This document shows positions 48,726 to 62,599 of a stretch of DNA of 64,000 nt, one piece after another. The notes below the pieces were generated by a model. That model was not told the DNA's origin, ran no database searches, and was given only the letters and a program-made list of their open reading frames with translations. Every line of letters begins with the position of its first letter. The stretch's first letter is position 1. Where the stretch lies: assembly GCF_000247815.1 (NCBI RefSeq), contig NC_021671.1, positions 22,291,874-22,355,873 on the forward strand, written 5' to 3'. Source of the stretch: Ficedula albicollis. Taxonomy: Eukaryota > Chordata > Aves > Passeriformes > Muscicapidae. A program made the translations under genes and the position numbers.

Positions 48726-50937
48726 GTGTTCGTAGTCAGATTCTGTAGGTCATAAGGCTTCCCTTATTTGCTTAGGGTATTGAAGGTATTCAGTAACTCA
48801 AATTGCTAACAGTTAGTATTGTGGGACTGGCACCCTGATGTTGTGTACTGAAACGAGCCGGGGAATTAAGAAAAATAAATGTTTCAAGCTCATGTTTTTG
48901 TTTGATAGCCAACAATTGGCTCTTCTGAACACTTCTTTACTCTAAGTCCTAATTTGATACTAGTAAGTTTGCATAACCATGGAGAGTGGTAATGCCTGTC
49001 CGTGTGTGTGCTTTCAGTCCCTCCACACCCAAGGAAAATAAATACAAATGCATCTATTTGCTATAGCAGTTTAAACTACGCTGCTCAACTTTGCACCCAG
49101 TTGAGTTTCTCAGAAATGTTCCATTCTGCTCTGAAATAACTGTTTGAATTACCAGACCACTCTCCAAAGTGCTGGTAGTAGACAGGAGATAATTACACTG
49201 AAACTGCTGCAGTTTGCTTCACTAGCTGTGTTTCTAAGCCTTGTAGGAGGCTGAGTGAGCAGAGCTGTACTCAAGGTTTTGACCACATCTCTGCTAAAGT
49301 AGCAAAATAGAGCTTCAAAGAAATATGCCAGTGCATTTACTTCTCTTACTTATATGGATATTATTTTGAACATCTTTTTCCTATGTCCTTCCAAATTTTG
49401 TAACTGGAAAATACTGCATGTATGTTCTGCATGGCTTGGTGAAGTGAAGGTTGTAGTGGACTGCTGTGAGACACTGACAGTCCTATCTGCAGAAACACTT
49501 TCCTGTTTATTGAGAGCATACTTCTTGCACCTGTTTATTGAGAGCACACTTCTTGCATGTGAAAACAAAAGTTAAACTTTTTAATGCTGATTTAGAAATG
49601 TAATTTTAAAAAGTATTTCTTATCTGATGTATATATTTCATCTGCAGGTTGTATGCCATCCTCCTTAGATAATAATTATTAAAAATAAATCTCAGTTGCA
49701 TATAGAATATGTCTCTGTTATACAGTTTTGTTATTCTCTTCATAAGGGATATATCAAAATCTGCCAAGAAATACAATTCTCATTCCTCTTGACTGAGGTC
49801 AGTGATGAATAGCTTATACTCTCTCTTATGTTCTAATGTTAGAACTCAAGACAAAATGCTGTATTCCTACAACCTAACCCTTGGAACTTTTAATGCCAAG
49901 TTACTTTCCATGAGGTCCTATGTGAATTAACCAGCAAAGTCTCTTAAGGTGTTAATCTCAGGTTAACAACCTGCAGGTGCACCCTTGTGTAGCATGTTAC
50001 AATATAATGTGATGGTGGCCATGAGGCTGCTGTACCTTGTCTCTATCAGTTCCTAATTGCTACTGTAGGACCTGGAGGTTTGAGCTTCATTGTTTTACCT
50101 TACAGTTGATGAGGATTCAGAATAGTTCAGGTAGCTGTAACTGCACCTCCAGCGGAGACACTATTCCCTCATTTCTATGCCAGACATTTTGTTGTTTCCT
50201 TGTTCTGAGCAGTAGACTTCTAAAAAAAACAAAGCAATCATTATTAGCTCTAAAACATAAGATTACACTGTCTGAATATTGGTTACAAATGAAGGATTTT
50301 TATTTTTCTTTGTGTGTATAGATATATATATATGAATAAACATTTATTAATTAGAATAAAGTAGTACTTGCAGATGATAAATTCTACATTACCTGTTCCT
50401 TATCATCTATCCTACCACAATCCATGTCAGGATGTCATCAATATAGATGAACAAAAAACACATTTCAAGAAATCTAAAGCCCCATAACAGTTTAAAACCT
50501 AAGACCTGGCTTTCATTCAGAACCAGCTCTACAATTAGCAACTTTCAGACAGTATCAGCTGGGTTCCCAGTATACATGATAATGTCACAGAATAACCCCA
50601 GCTGTAACTAATTTAATTAAGACTTGATCCTCGAATACAAAATCACTCCTTTTCACCAAATCATGATGCTCACTGACCTATGGGAGAGAAAACAGGCAAC
50701 GCAGACAGGGAACCATTCTCTGTCATTTAACCCTTTTGTTTATTCAGTTACGAGGGAAATATATTGCTAATGTAATTCTCATGAGAACCTCTTTAACATA
50801 AACAGAGGAGTAACTCCAGGTAGCCACAAAAGATCATGTTTCACAGTTAGGCTTGCAGGCTTTGAAAACTATTAGGCTTTCAAAGTTTTGAAGATACATA
50901 GACCTCTCCCAGTCTGTGTTGTGTAACTGAATTATAA
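48726..50937. other. Intronic sequence, little recognised
   Basis: AT-rich. It contains a short 28-bp tandem duplication (listed separately) and a TA dinucleotide run at about 50321-50332. No gene or transposon was recognised. Confidence 0.5.
49502..49557. repeat. Tandem duplication, 28-bp unit, two copies
   Basis: Copy 1 is 49502-49529 and copy 2 is 49530-49557, unit cctgtttattgagagcatac plus 8 bases. There is one substitution (cata/caca). Confidence 0.94.
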
Positions 50938-51618
50938 GAGTTGGTTGTGGTTTAAGCCAAGCTGACAACTAAGCCCCACACAGCCTCTCAGTCAGTTCCC
51001 CCCATGATGGGATGGGGGTAGAGATTCAGAAGAGTAAAAGTGATAAAGTTCGTGGTTTGAGATAAAGACAGTTTTATAGATAAAGTAAAAGTTGTGCATC
51101 TGAGCAAAGCAAAACAATGAACTCATTCAGTGCTTCCTATGAGCAGGCAGGTGCTCAGCCAGTTGTGCATCTGAGCAAAGCAAAACAATGAATTCATTCA
51201 GTGCTTCCCATGAGCAGGCAGGTGCTCAGTTGTCTTCAGGAAAGCCAGGCTCCATCACGTGTAACAGTGACTTGGGAGGACAAAAACCATCACTCTGAAC
51301 GCCCTGCCCTTCCTTCTTCCCCCATCATTATGTGCTCAGCGCGATGCCATATGGCACGGGATAGATATCCCTTGGATCAGTTGGCATCAACTGTCCCTGT
51401 TGTGTCCCCTCCCAACTCCTGCACCCCCAGCCCTCCCTGGTGGGATGGGGTGAGGAGCAGAAAAGGCCTTGATGCTGTATGTAAGCACTTGTAAGCACTG
51501 CTCAGCAGTAGCAAAAACATCCCTGTGTTATCAACACTGTTTCCAGCACAAATCCAAAGCATATCCCCTGCTAGTTAATGTGAAGAAAATTAACTCTATC
51601 CCAGCTTAAACCAGCACA
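50938..51618 (-). mobile_element. Solo LTR, avian ERVL-type, antisense to ANOS1
   Basis: The plus strand reads end to end as the reverse complement of a common avian ERVL-type LTR as I remember it. It starts near 'ttgtggtttaagccaagctgacaactaagccccacacag', has 'gagataaagacagttttatagataaag', 'ggaggacaaaaaccatcactctgaacg' and 'ggtgaggagcagaaaaggcc', and ends 'agaaaattaactctatcccagcttaaaccagcaca'. The flanks gagtt (50938-50942) and gagct (51619-51623) could be an imperfect 5-bp target-site duplication. No internal viral genes are present, so it is a solo LTR left by recombination. It contains a private 71-bp duplication. Confidence 0.88.
51091..51232. repeat. Tandem duplication, 71-bp unit, inside the ERVL-type LTR
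   Basis: Copy 1 is 51091-51161 and copy 2 is 51162-51232. Both begin gttgtgcatctgagcaaagc and contain 'tgagcaggcaggtgctcag'. There are about two internal substitutions (aactcat/aattcat and cctatg/cccatg). The related LTR at 7377-7850 does not have this duplication. Confidence 0.95.
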
Positions 51619-51623
51619 GAGCT

Positions 51624-54600
51624 AAAATGTCACACTTCTAGGAAGCTGATGACTAGTGCTCTGATGATTCATTCTGCTAATAGGGAGGAGAGGGAAAAGA
51701 AAGACGCAAGAGTAAAATGGATCAATTTACTTGGCGTAAAATGGATCTCACAAAATTCTCAGAGGCTTCTTGAAGGGCATATATCAACCTACAAGCTGAT
51801 ATGACACCTACTGATTCTGCAGTTGAACCCTTCTCTTTGGGTTCATAAATTTTTTTCAGCCTGAGCAACTGACTAATTTTTTAGGGCAGCCTTACTTCTA
51901 ATAGTTTATTTCAAACAAGATAGATGTGTTCAGAGGGTGCCTGACCTGATGGGGTGTATGAGCACCTGAAATAGCTCATACCTGAATGCCTGCAATGCCT
52001 CATCTGTGGCTCTTGGTCACAAGGAAAGGTGCCCACCAGCTGAGTGCAGTGCCATGAGATTGCATGAGCCACTCAGGTGGAGCAGTGCTCATGTGAAGCC
52101 TTTGTATCAGTCGAGCTGTCCAGCGTGGGTTTGGGAGAGCGTTGGGAATGATCCACTGGGGAAATGAGATTCACCTACCTGCCTATGTGGGAATATTCAC
52201 TCTTGAAATTCTCACTGCTTATAGTCCTATTTATGTGGGTACTTAATTTTATAACATACAGTCACACATGCAGTCATGTTTAAACTGGAGATTTAAAAAA
52301 ATAGAACAGGGATCTTTAATGAACTGTCTCTAACTTCAGTTTCAGAACCAAACACTTCTTTCATTTTAATATGCAGAATGCAAGTAATTTGCTATTAGTC
52401 TTACACCCATCTAAATGTTTAGCAGGACATGAATTAACACAGCAGAGACAAATGTAAAAATAGACTTTTATAAAATGAATTGACAAAAAATTAAGTACAT
52501 TCCTCAAATAGGCAGCCAGAGTCCTAGTATTTTTCACCAAGCTAGTATGCTATTCACTGGTTTGAACTAGGTAAATGTACAGCTGTGCATTTTCTGTTCT
52601 TCAGACATCTCACAGTCTGATTTTTGAGAAACAGAAAGATGTTTTAAAAACATCTTTAAAACACTAAAAATATCAAAATAGTTATTTCTCTCTTGCTGCC
52701 TGTTTCTGTTTACATTGCATTTACTGCCACTGTGCCAAGATTTCCAGATTCAAAATCACTTTTCTTGTGGTTCCATTGACTGAATTCATATATTTAAATG
52801 GACCCATCACAAAATCATTCTCTCTAGGACTGGTGAACACTATATTCTCCTTTGACTCTGGGTAAATTCCTGACCCTGTTCTCTACTTAGGGTCTGATAG
52901 TGAGCAAATGAAGTTTTCAGGTGCTTGTTCTCATGCATGGCCAGTTATTAGGAAGTTGCACATTGTAAGGTGTTTTGTTTCCTTTTTTTCTCCCAATCAT
53001 CTAAGTTCTATTTAATTATGTTCTGTAGGAAAGCAAAATATTGTATGTTTATTGTAAACATAAGCCATTAATTTCTGACCTTGCTCTGGAGAGCAGTGGG
53101 AATGGTGAATGATAGTGGAAAGAATCATTCCAGCTGTAACATTTAGATTCCATTGTTTTTACAACAGTTTGCATATGATTTGGTTTCCACTCTGATGAAC
53201 TAAAAAGCCTTTTTTGACAAAAATATTGTGAATAGTCTCTTCTTCTCTGACAGAGATATTTTTTCTGCTGTTCAAATAGTTAAATTATGTCATTTGCAGC
53301 CATTTAATTTAAATATTATATATATATATAGTAATTTAATAAATATTTATTTCAGTACTTAAATGAAGTTTTGCAATTCACTAGATTTTGTAAAGTGCTG
53401 TGTTGGTGTAGTTCTCTGTCATTCGGGTCAAAACTTTATTTCCTAAGCAAAAATGTTAGGAGACTTATTTTGAAAACCCCCTTTGCTAACTAATGTAAAT
53501 GGCATGCATCATATGCTAATCTCCTGGTTGCTTTATTTATATATTAAAAATTAGAATTGAATATAATTAAAATTAGGAAAGAATTCTCTAATATGGCCCT
53601 TAAATGCACTTTTTTTAAAACATGAAATAAAAAATACAACAAAAAATATTTTTAAGCAAACACAACCTTTTTTCCTTGAATGAAACTGTATTTTGCTCTT
53701 GTTTCTAATTTTATGCAGTCTAAATATCAGCTGGTGTGTAGAATTATGTTATACATAGATTTGTACCTATGACAGTGTGCATGTGTACACACACCCTCCC
53801 ACCTCCCAAATTTTGGGGCATGATAAATGGTGGGGTGCTTTCTATTAGCAATTGTTTTGGCTTTTGATACATTTGCTTAGAACTGAATAATAACTCTGCA
53901 GCGCTCTGGATGAAGAAAAAAAGCCTCCAACTGGCAGATTCAAGCCCTGGGGTTGATGAAACAAGCTCTTCAGGAGGATTTGAGTTATCAGGGTCGGTGT
54001 GGTTGACACCCATCATCTTCTGACAAGTGCCACTGTCCCGTGATGTTCAGTGCTGTGTTTCACATCTCCTCCTGCCTCAGCCTCAGCAGTGCAGAGCCCT
54101 CAAGTGGTGCCAGGGCAGGGTGAGTGATGGCTCCAAGGGACCAGTGGCACTTGCCAAGGGGGCTGCTGGGGTGCTCTCTGTGCCACCTCTCTGCTGCCGG
54201 CTGGAGCTCTGCCTAAGCTTAGCTTCTGTGGGCAGGTGGCAATGTCTGCAAGGTATTTTTTATTAGATAAAGTAGAGCCCAAACCAGCTGCCAGCTGCTT
54301 CTCTGCCCAGATTCCTCCTTATCCTGAATCAGATCCCCAGACAGTGGGAGAGATCTCAGGATCTCGGCTCATTTACATTTTAAGTCAAGGACTCAAAGGT
54401 GAGACCTGGATCTAAGCTGTCAATGTTTCTAGCTTCCCACCTTAGGGAAAACTCATAACAGGTTTACCAAGAGGATAAATTCTCATTCTCATCTTTGCTA
54501 TTGCGAGGTTAATAACTGTCTCTTTAGCAAGACTGTTCCAGATCTTCTGTTGGCAACGTTTTTACTCTTCAGCCGACATGGTATAATAGTACAGCTCCAC

Positions 54601-56370
54601 TAAAGGCTTCTGCCCTTGGTTCCAAGCCATCCCAGTGCTCTGAGAACTCCTCATACAGCAGAAGCCAGGAAGGTTTTTTGTTTATGTAAATGTTTAGGTA
54701 AATGTGTACCCTAATCAGAATCTGTAAGAGCCTATGCAGGCCTCCTGACAGGCTCCACCATCTCTTTTCCTTGACACGTTCAGAGAGCAGTTGGGCTGCA
54801 GGGTACTGCTCAGCCCTGGTTCATTTTGTCCATCTTCCCTTCAAGGATGCCCATTGTCCTGCCTGCCCTGAGGCAGGGTGTGCTGGGAACCTGTGAAAGT
54901 AGCCCAGGCTGTCCTGAGTGACTTTGGAAACAGAGTGACAGCCAGATGAGGCATCAGGTGCTGGAGCCTTACTTGCATTGGAGATAAAGACTGGTACCAA
55001 CACCTTAAAGAAACCTGGCAGTCTGAGGCACCACTGGCAAAGTCACAGAGTGGTCAAAATGTCTCTGATTTTGTCTTTAAACCACTTATACCTCAGTAAT
55101 TTTTGGACTACATTAATTGAACAGGAGAGTTGTAAAATATGACAATGGAATTGGGCTCAAATGTGGAGTATCTATACCACAGGAGGAGCAATGCTATGAA
55201 ATTAATTGAATTTACTGACTTCAGTGACATTTTATAATGTGTCCTTCTAATTAATCTATATACAACACATTGTGAGTTCTGAAGAGCTAGAAGCTGAGTC
55301 TAAAATACCGAAATATATATATAAAGAAAATGCTTTTAAATGGTATTTTTTCCTGAAATATGTAGCCTCTGGGACTAATAATTTTATTACATTTTTAAGC
55401 TTTGTTGCTAGTACAAAAAATGCTTAATTTTTAAAACACTGTTGTTTTTACTACATTGATGATACAGATGTACCACTGAGGTGTAGCCTATATGTATTCA
55501 TGTTTGATTTTGAATAGCATAAATGTATGTTGATACAATCTAGTACTCTGCATTATAGAAAATTACAAAAATGCTGCATTGTGTGTCAAAGGCTTTTTTT
55601 TTTCACTGCATTAAGTATCTTTCCTCATTTACCAGGAGGAGTAGGTATTTATTATTAGCTCCCAACAATGTTAGTGTTTTCCAACATTTTATGTCTAACA
55701 AAGGAAGAGAAAAGATTTCTGGATGTGATCTGAATTTATGTTTTAGCTGTTGTAAATGCTCTTAACAGTGTGATTTTTCTTTATGCTGTGTGAAGCTTAG
55801 CTCTGTATCTCAGCTCTCAGTATAACCATTGCAGCAGAAGTTGACGGTGAAGTAATGACAATCTAGTACGTGAAATAAAGTGATTTTCCTAACAGACCAG
55901 TGACTATTTATACAGAAATAGTGTTTTAACCTCTGCTGAGTTTGCTCCATAGCTTGGTGAAACAGTTTCTTGGGAAGACAATGTGCCTCTCTGATCTTTA
56001 GGCTGGTCAGTGAGAAGATTTCACTTTCTGTAGTTTGGAGTAGTGCTTTTGATGTTGTCTCTGTGATCTAGGAACATGGTGTTAAATGGTTTTAAGGCCT
56101 ACATCCAGTAAGTCAGAAAGCAGGATGGTGTAATAAACAAGTGAGTCAATTGCCTTGTACTGTAAGAAATACTGAAAATATTTCTTGTAATCTAACCAAG
56201 ACTTCTCATGACCTTGTTCTGACACCATGACTCAGTGACACAATTTCATCCCCAGGAGAAGTGGATTATTAACTTCCTGTGGGCCGGAAAACTGGAGAAG
56301 AAATAAGGTTATTTGTGATTGTTTATTTAATTCTCTTTCTGACACTTCTCTGCCTCCTGATTTTTCCTAG
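51624..56370. other. End of intron 2, little recognised
   Basis: This segment has a TA run at about 53317-53330 and GC-richer, CpG-poor segments at about 54000-54250 and 54570-54960. The latter could be unidentified old repeats, and their open frames show no domain. No exon other than exon 3 at the far end is supported. Confidence 0.5.
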
Positions 56371-56433
56371 TGCCTGGAGCCCTGCAAAGAGTCCTGGGAC
56401 CTGAAGAAAAACCATTGCCAAAGCTTCTGTGAG
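56371..56433 (+). CDS. ANOS1: ANOS1 exon 3 (N-terminal Cys-rich region)
   Basis: This 63-nt exon encodes exactly 21 residues, beginning [13 protein letters not shown] and ending H-C-Q-S-F-C-E, with four cysteines. It continues directly from the C-S-K of exon 2 and into P-L-F-P-K-K of exon 4, as in anosmin-1. Compared with human from memory, it differs at a few residues (ESWDLKKNH versus ESGDLRKHQ), a normal bird-mammal distance. The acceptor is ctgatttttcctag and the donor is GAG|gtaggt. Introns on both sides are phase 0. Confidence 0.97.
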
Positions 56434-59400
56434 GTAGGTCAGCCCAAGGGCACGCTTTCTCACTTTGTTCTAGCAGTCTCTTTAATTTAAATTATTAGCT
56501 TCAAGGAGACAGCTGAAAACCCTTTTTGTATCATTTTCCTTCATTTGAAAGGATACACATTTAACAATGTAGCTATATTAAAGTTTAAAAAGGTTTTTTT
56601 TCTGAGTAAATTTATTTAATTCCACTTGTACTTTAAAGACTTTATCCAGTCACACTTACATAGCATCTCTCAGAGGATGCTGTTATATCCCTCATCTACC
56701 ACTTGGCCCTCTATCTTTTCTGGCCATGTGTAAGAAAGATAGTCTTTGTTTAAAAGATAAAATGTTGCTGTGTGAAAAATGCTTGTGCAGGATTGCTAGA
56801 GCAGATGACTTTATGTGAAAGTCAGTCTGATTTATAAAAGAGTAGTTCCCCAGGAGTAACTGAAATTCAAAAGACTAATATCAAAATATGCAATTATTCA
56901 AGAAAAAATATTTTGAAAACTATATTTGAACCATCTGTCAGAATAATCTGTGAAGAAGCAAACCTGAATCAGTCAAGCTAGAACAAAGGAGATTTTTTAT
57001 TGGACTTGAAACATGGCTCTGAGTTGGTGGAAGTGATCTGTTGCAGTTCTCAAGCGTTTCTAGTCAATATGGAAGAATCAGCTCAATTGAAAGTTGCCTT
57101 ATTATAAAAAAGGTTAAAAGATATCCAAGTCTATAAAAGTGAGTTCTTAGGAAGATTTTATTATGTTTCTATTAAAAAAATAGAAATGACCTTACTTGAC
57201 ATACTGATCTTACTGGTACAGTGATTTAACTCTTCTTTCTTTACTGTGGACACTTTTTTTCTGGTATAAGAGAATGTCCTGTGTTTAAATTATTATAAGC
57301 ATCATGAAGATGATTATGAAAAGCTGTAATTTCAACTAAAAGAATTTTAGATGCAACAATGTGTTAATAGGAATTACTGAATTAGTGATATATGTAGTTG
57401 CAGCAGAATAGAAGTTTCTTATTAAAAACAAGCCTTATAAGAGTTTTTAAACTCAGATTATTTGCTACCTTTTCATATACAAAATTCTAGAGTAATGCAA
57501 AAACCAGTTTTAATGGATCTAATTTGTGTTGTTCTTGAATATCGCTCTTCACTCAGACTGTATGTTTCCAGATATGGGTAAAAATATGTATAAAATTGGT
57601 TTAAAAGGAAAACATTTGTAGAACACTGTTCTATTGTAGTTAAAAACAGCAAGCATCCTTCTTTGATTAGTGTTTTGTGGTTAAAGCGAAATTTAGAACT
57701 TCAAAGGCCCATAATGAGGAGCAGCACATTTTGCAGCTAACTGAAAAATGAGCTGTGAAATAGGGTGAGGAGGAGAAGCCTTGAGGATGTATTATGCCTC
57801 AGGGAGCTATAACATTTTTAATTAAGTAGCTGCAAATTTGCCATGTTTTAGGATTTGAAATTAGCTTCAAACACAAAAACCCAGGACCACTTTCCTTTCA
57901 CTCAAACTCATGTGTACTCCATAGACGTTGATTGAGTTAAAGGAGGCTGTTTTCCTTTGAGAGTGTTTTCAACCTTTTTGCATTTTGTAAAAAACCTGGA
58001 AGCAACAATTTAACTTTGTGTGTTTCTCCAAGTCTTTGCTTCATATCTATTTCTTATCTACCGAGTGTACTACTGAGTTAAAGGAACCTTATGTGTGAGG
58101 GACAATTTATCTGATTCCTTGTTTTGTTTGTTCTTTTTTTCCCCCTATAAATTTAGTTTCCTGCTAGTTTAGCTTTTTAACTGGTTAACTGTGACATCAG
58201 GTGCATTCCAATTGGGGGAACAGCAGGACTGCATGTCCCAGAATCACTGGGGTCAGTAGGAGACATAGAGGCTGCTCATTTTTGCAGCATTTAGTCTGGT
58301 TAAAGCCTGTAACACCCCAATCCATGCCTGAAAGCTTGGTTCAAAATTCTGAGCTGTTCTGTATGAAAAATGGGAGCAGTAATGTAGGGATACATTTTTG
58401 AGCCACAGTGACTTAAATAATCTGTGAAACACTTGGGCTTGTGTAGTAGCTGAGTCTTCCTCATTTTGCCTGAAATATGAGAAGAGTAAAAACAAGAAAG
58501 TAAAACATTTGAATATGGAAGAATCAGAAGTTACATGGCTAGTTGGATATGGAGAGTGAGTTATAACTCCTGTGTAGGCTTAGGAAACTGTAAGATTAGA
58601 TCAATCAGTGTGAAAGGGTTTTGGTTGCTTTAGTATGGAAAGGCCCACTACAGACAATGCTGCAGTCATTTCCATGTCCCACAATATTTTCTCAGGGTTG
58701 TAGAAGCTATTTTTTAAATACTGTTTTAAGTGGACCTTGCAAGCCTCTGAGTATTACATACACTGTAAAATGTCTATGGGTTGAAGCATCTTCTTAAATA
58801 TCTAGGACTAGGTTTCTCAAGTAAGTACTATTCACTTTGATCTTTAGTCAATATATTTCAAGCTTATTTCAATTTGTATTGTCTGCTGACCATTTTATCA
58901 TAAATGCAGTTCCAGTTCCATGAAGAATTATACAATTACTAATATGCTGGCAAGACCATAAAGATGCTGCAAAATCTTCTCTTAGCCAACTTAATTCAAA
59001 CAGTATAACGAAACAAGATTTCCCTTATTTATCTAGAGTGGCATTACATCAGATATTGTGGGGAAAGTGTTGTAAAGTCCAGAGGAAAGAATGTGGAATA
59101 GTCCAAAAAAAGCAGACTGTCTGACCATTGCTTCCCCTTTGTTTTGGGAGTGTTTTTAATCTGTCATTGAGCAACTTTATAGCCAGTCAATGTGAGGAAA
59201 ACAAGGGAAAGCTGGCAGATATAAACAACATTGTTCCATTAAATATGGCGGTCTTACTTGAGGGAATTCATCATTCTGTACTTGGAATGCTTTTTTTGAA
59301 GTGGCTTGAATATATAAATATTCAGGGGTAGTCTTGCAAAAGCTGAAAATCTGAATAATCTTTTAGGAGGTCTTGGAAAATTTATAGCATTTTTTCTTTG

Positions 59401-59472
59401 ATGGGGTTTGGTTGGGTTTTCTTTTTCGGTTGTTCCTGTTGAAAACATGCACTTCTTGTGTTTTCCTTTTAG
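56434..59472 (+). other. ANOS1: ANOS1 intron 3 (3.0 kb)
   Basis: This phase 0 intron runs from gtaggt to 'ttttccttttag'. It is AT-rich, with no transposon, tandem duplication or further exon recognised. Short open frames within it (for example 58201-58401 and 59128-59331) have no recognisable domain. Confidence 0.9.
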
Positions 59473-59706
<234 letters not shown>

Positions 59707-60113
59707 TAGTATGTACTCATACTGGGCTAATAACTTCAGGCCCTAGTGAAGTCTTCTAGAAAACCAGGACTTCCATTTGCTGGGAATTTGTATGGATGGG
59801 AAGAAAAAGGAGAGGTATCTGTAGAGATGTGTCTGCACAGTGAAAGGGTGGAAAATCAGAGAGAAATGTTGCTTAAATTTCTGATTTTTTTCCCCCTTGT
59901 GAAGCCCATGTCTGTGGAATATAAACGTGTGGCTATTATGAGTCATCATAAACAGAATAAACTTTGTCAATTTAGGTGAAATTTCACTTAATTTGATGTG
60001 GCTGAGAGAGAATGCAGCAGGAAAATATTTAATGATAAACAGTTCAGGTCCTGTTAATCAGAAATAACATTTATGTCCACAAGCCAAGCAGATGGAACTA
60101 CCAAGTAGGAGCT

Positions 60114-60369
60114 GTGAAATAATCTCGTAAAAGAACAAATCAACACAGAACAGCATAATGAAATATTGTAATATCCGCATATGGATATATATTAATTAAT
60201 TATTTAAATCTAAGGCAATCTTATTAAAAAAATTTAATTTTGTGAAATAATCTCGTAAAAGAACAAATCAACACAGAACAGCATAATGAAATATTGTAAT
60301 ATCCGCATATGGATATATATTAATTAATTATTTAAATCTAAGGCAATCTTATTAAAAAAACTTTAATTT
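60114..60369. repeat. Tandem duplication, 128-bp unit, two copies
   Basis: Copy 1 is 60114-60241 and copy 2 is 60242-60369. Both begin gtgaaataatctcgtaaaag. They are almost identical, differing only near the end (aaaaaaattt/aaaaaaactt). The unit contains AT-rich inverted stretches around 'atatccgcatatggatat' and 'attaattaatta'. Confidence 0.97.
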
Positions 60370-61106
60370 ATTTCAGTCCTAAGATTCTGTGAATAAACCT
60401 TTCCATAGACATCCTTCAAAAAGAACATGTAAGCTAAGAAATTTTTTGCTTAGACAAATTCCAGATTTTAATTTACTGGAATTTAAAAAAACTTTATACT
60501 TGGAAGTATTTGAGAAATGTTCTCCTAATGCAGAAAAATAAACATTTGTGAAAAGAATATTCTTTTCTCCACAAGGTTAGTGTTTTTGTACAAGAATCAA
60601 TTCTTCTTATGTCAGTGATAAAAAATAAATACTATTCACTTATTAATCACATAGCGTGGGCTCTCTGCGGGAGTCTAATCAGCAGAACTCTGATCTAAGC
60701 TCCGAGCTTAGGTCCAAATCCATGCTTATTTCCAACTGTGGATGGAAACATGACAAATTAGGTAAAGAAGATGGTGAATTTATTTTTAGGTTCACTATTT
60801 TAACTAAAATGTTAATAAATCTTTTTCAATGTGTGCAGAAGAGAGACTCTCTTGTTTGCAGGATACTTTAGAGCAACTCCTTTAAGGAATTAGTACACGT
60901 CAGTACATAGCACCTCTCAAAATGAAAGTTGTTAAAATGGATCACTTATTTATTTCTTTTGTCTTATTGACACAAATGGCCAGAGTGGTGAAACAGGCAT
61001 TCATGTTGTGTATGTAATGATTTACACGATCCAGCTCCATGCCACAACTGCAAAGCATTCCAGTAAATACAGTAACTGGAAAAGGTAAAAACAAACAAAT
61101 AAAACA

Positions 61107-61237
61107 AGATTAAATGATGCTGGAGCTGACACAGCATATGACAGGATATGATACATTCTGTAGCCACACACTGGAAGATTAAATGATGCTGGAGCTGACA
61201 CAGCATATGACAGGATATGATACATTCTGTAACCACA
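61107..61237. repeat. Tandem duplication, 69-bp unit, two copies
   Basis: Copy 1 is 61107-61175 and copy 2 is 61176-61237. Both begin agattaaatgatgctggagc and continue to 'acattctgta-ccaca' with one substitution (tagcc/taacc). Confidence 0.96.
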
Positions 61238-62599
61238 AAAGATGTCCTCTTTTTGGCCTGATTAAATGGGAGCAGAACTAACCTTCCCTAGGATCTTATC
61301 ACTGATCTGCAGGAGGTGCTGGCTTGTAAGAGCATATATGTCTTGCAGAGGAAGGGCAAGCTCAATACCCTACTGCCTTCTCAGCTGATGAATTCAGCTA
61401 ATTAGCCTCTTCAACCTGTCTTTCTGCAACAAAAGACAAATAGAAGTGGAGCAGGCTTGCTATTCATTTCCTCCAGGGTTAAATGACCTTCCTGTCACTA
61501 AGGAAGAGCAAACTCTGCAAGCATGACTAAGATCTAGTGAAAAAGTTCAGTACTTATTCTTATCCTTTTGACAGCACTCACAGCTTGAAAATGAACTCAG
61601 ATTGAATCTAAGAGTCTGCAGAAGTTTCTATAGTTTTGCTGTTGATCAAGTGCTGGAGATTACTTACAACAGTAGACATAAAATTCCCACCTGATTTTCT
61701 GGATTAACAAACTGAATTTTCCCTCTAGTACTGAGTGCTAAAGTCCAATCCTAAAAGAAATACTAATGTAAGTATACTGCCACCAAAGACATATATTGCA
61801 ATTGTTTTTGAATTAATGTAACAAGTATTTTTTCATCTCTGTTGGTAGTATTACTAAATGGTTATGTAGTCTTCACATATTTATGTCCTTTAGTAGAGAT
61901 ATCAAATGTTTCTTCTACTCTTCTATCATTGGCCTCATCCCCATTCTTTACACTGTCTCACCTAGTGAAGGACTTGAGAAAGTGTCTCTGCAGATCTGTG
62001 TAAAAAAAAGGTAAATTGTGAAGGGAAGATCACAACATTCAAAGGGTCTGATGGTGTGGCAAGATTACAGTAGGATAACTGGGGTCAGGTGGTCACCCAC
62101 AGTTTAATGATTCTTTTCATGCTTAAAGAAAAATAGTTGTGTATTATAAACATAGTGCACATTTTTAAAAGTATCCATTTCTGAGTCCTTGCACAACTGT
62201 GTTTGCAATTGTATTGATGCTGTGGATGTACCCTTTACAAAGCCCTTTATGGAAACATTTTGAATTCTGGGGAACCAATGCTTAATATACAGGTTTTCAT
62301 GACAGACCAATGTGCACTTACTTTTCGTGGCACAGAGATGCATGTGCTGTTTGAAAGACACCTTCAGAAACATTTTTCCTGGACTCTGCTAGTGCACACA
62401 TACAATGATCAGTGATTTGAATGCTTTGGTTAAGCACTGCAGACTCTGGACTAATGCAGACTTTGTAGCACTGCAGACTGAGGAGTAATTTGTTCCAGCA
62501 CGAAAAAAGGGGCTGACCATTTACATAATAAAAGACACATTGAAGAGTAATTGGATCTTCACATCTGGATATTAAACTGATGGTGCTGGTTCTACAAAA

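Larger units (their letters stand above)
9112..56370 (+). other. ANOS1: ANOS1 intron 2 (47.3 kb)
   Basis: This phase 0 intron runs between exons that encode adjacent residues (Lys of exon 2 and Cys of exon 3). It begins gtaagt and ends 'ctgatttttcctag'. It holds most of the window's repeats and all of its candidate regulatory segments, listed separately. No additional ANOS1 exon was found inside; a cryptic exon candidate at 9398-9602 is noted in the findings. Confidence 0.9.

Noticed and set aside
54000..54960. GC-rich segments as CpG island or gene
   Set aside because: They are rich in C and G but nearly lack CpG, and the frames have no domain. An old unidentified repeat is more likely.
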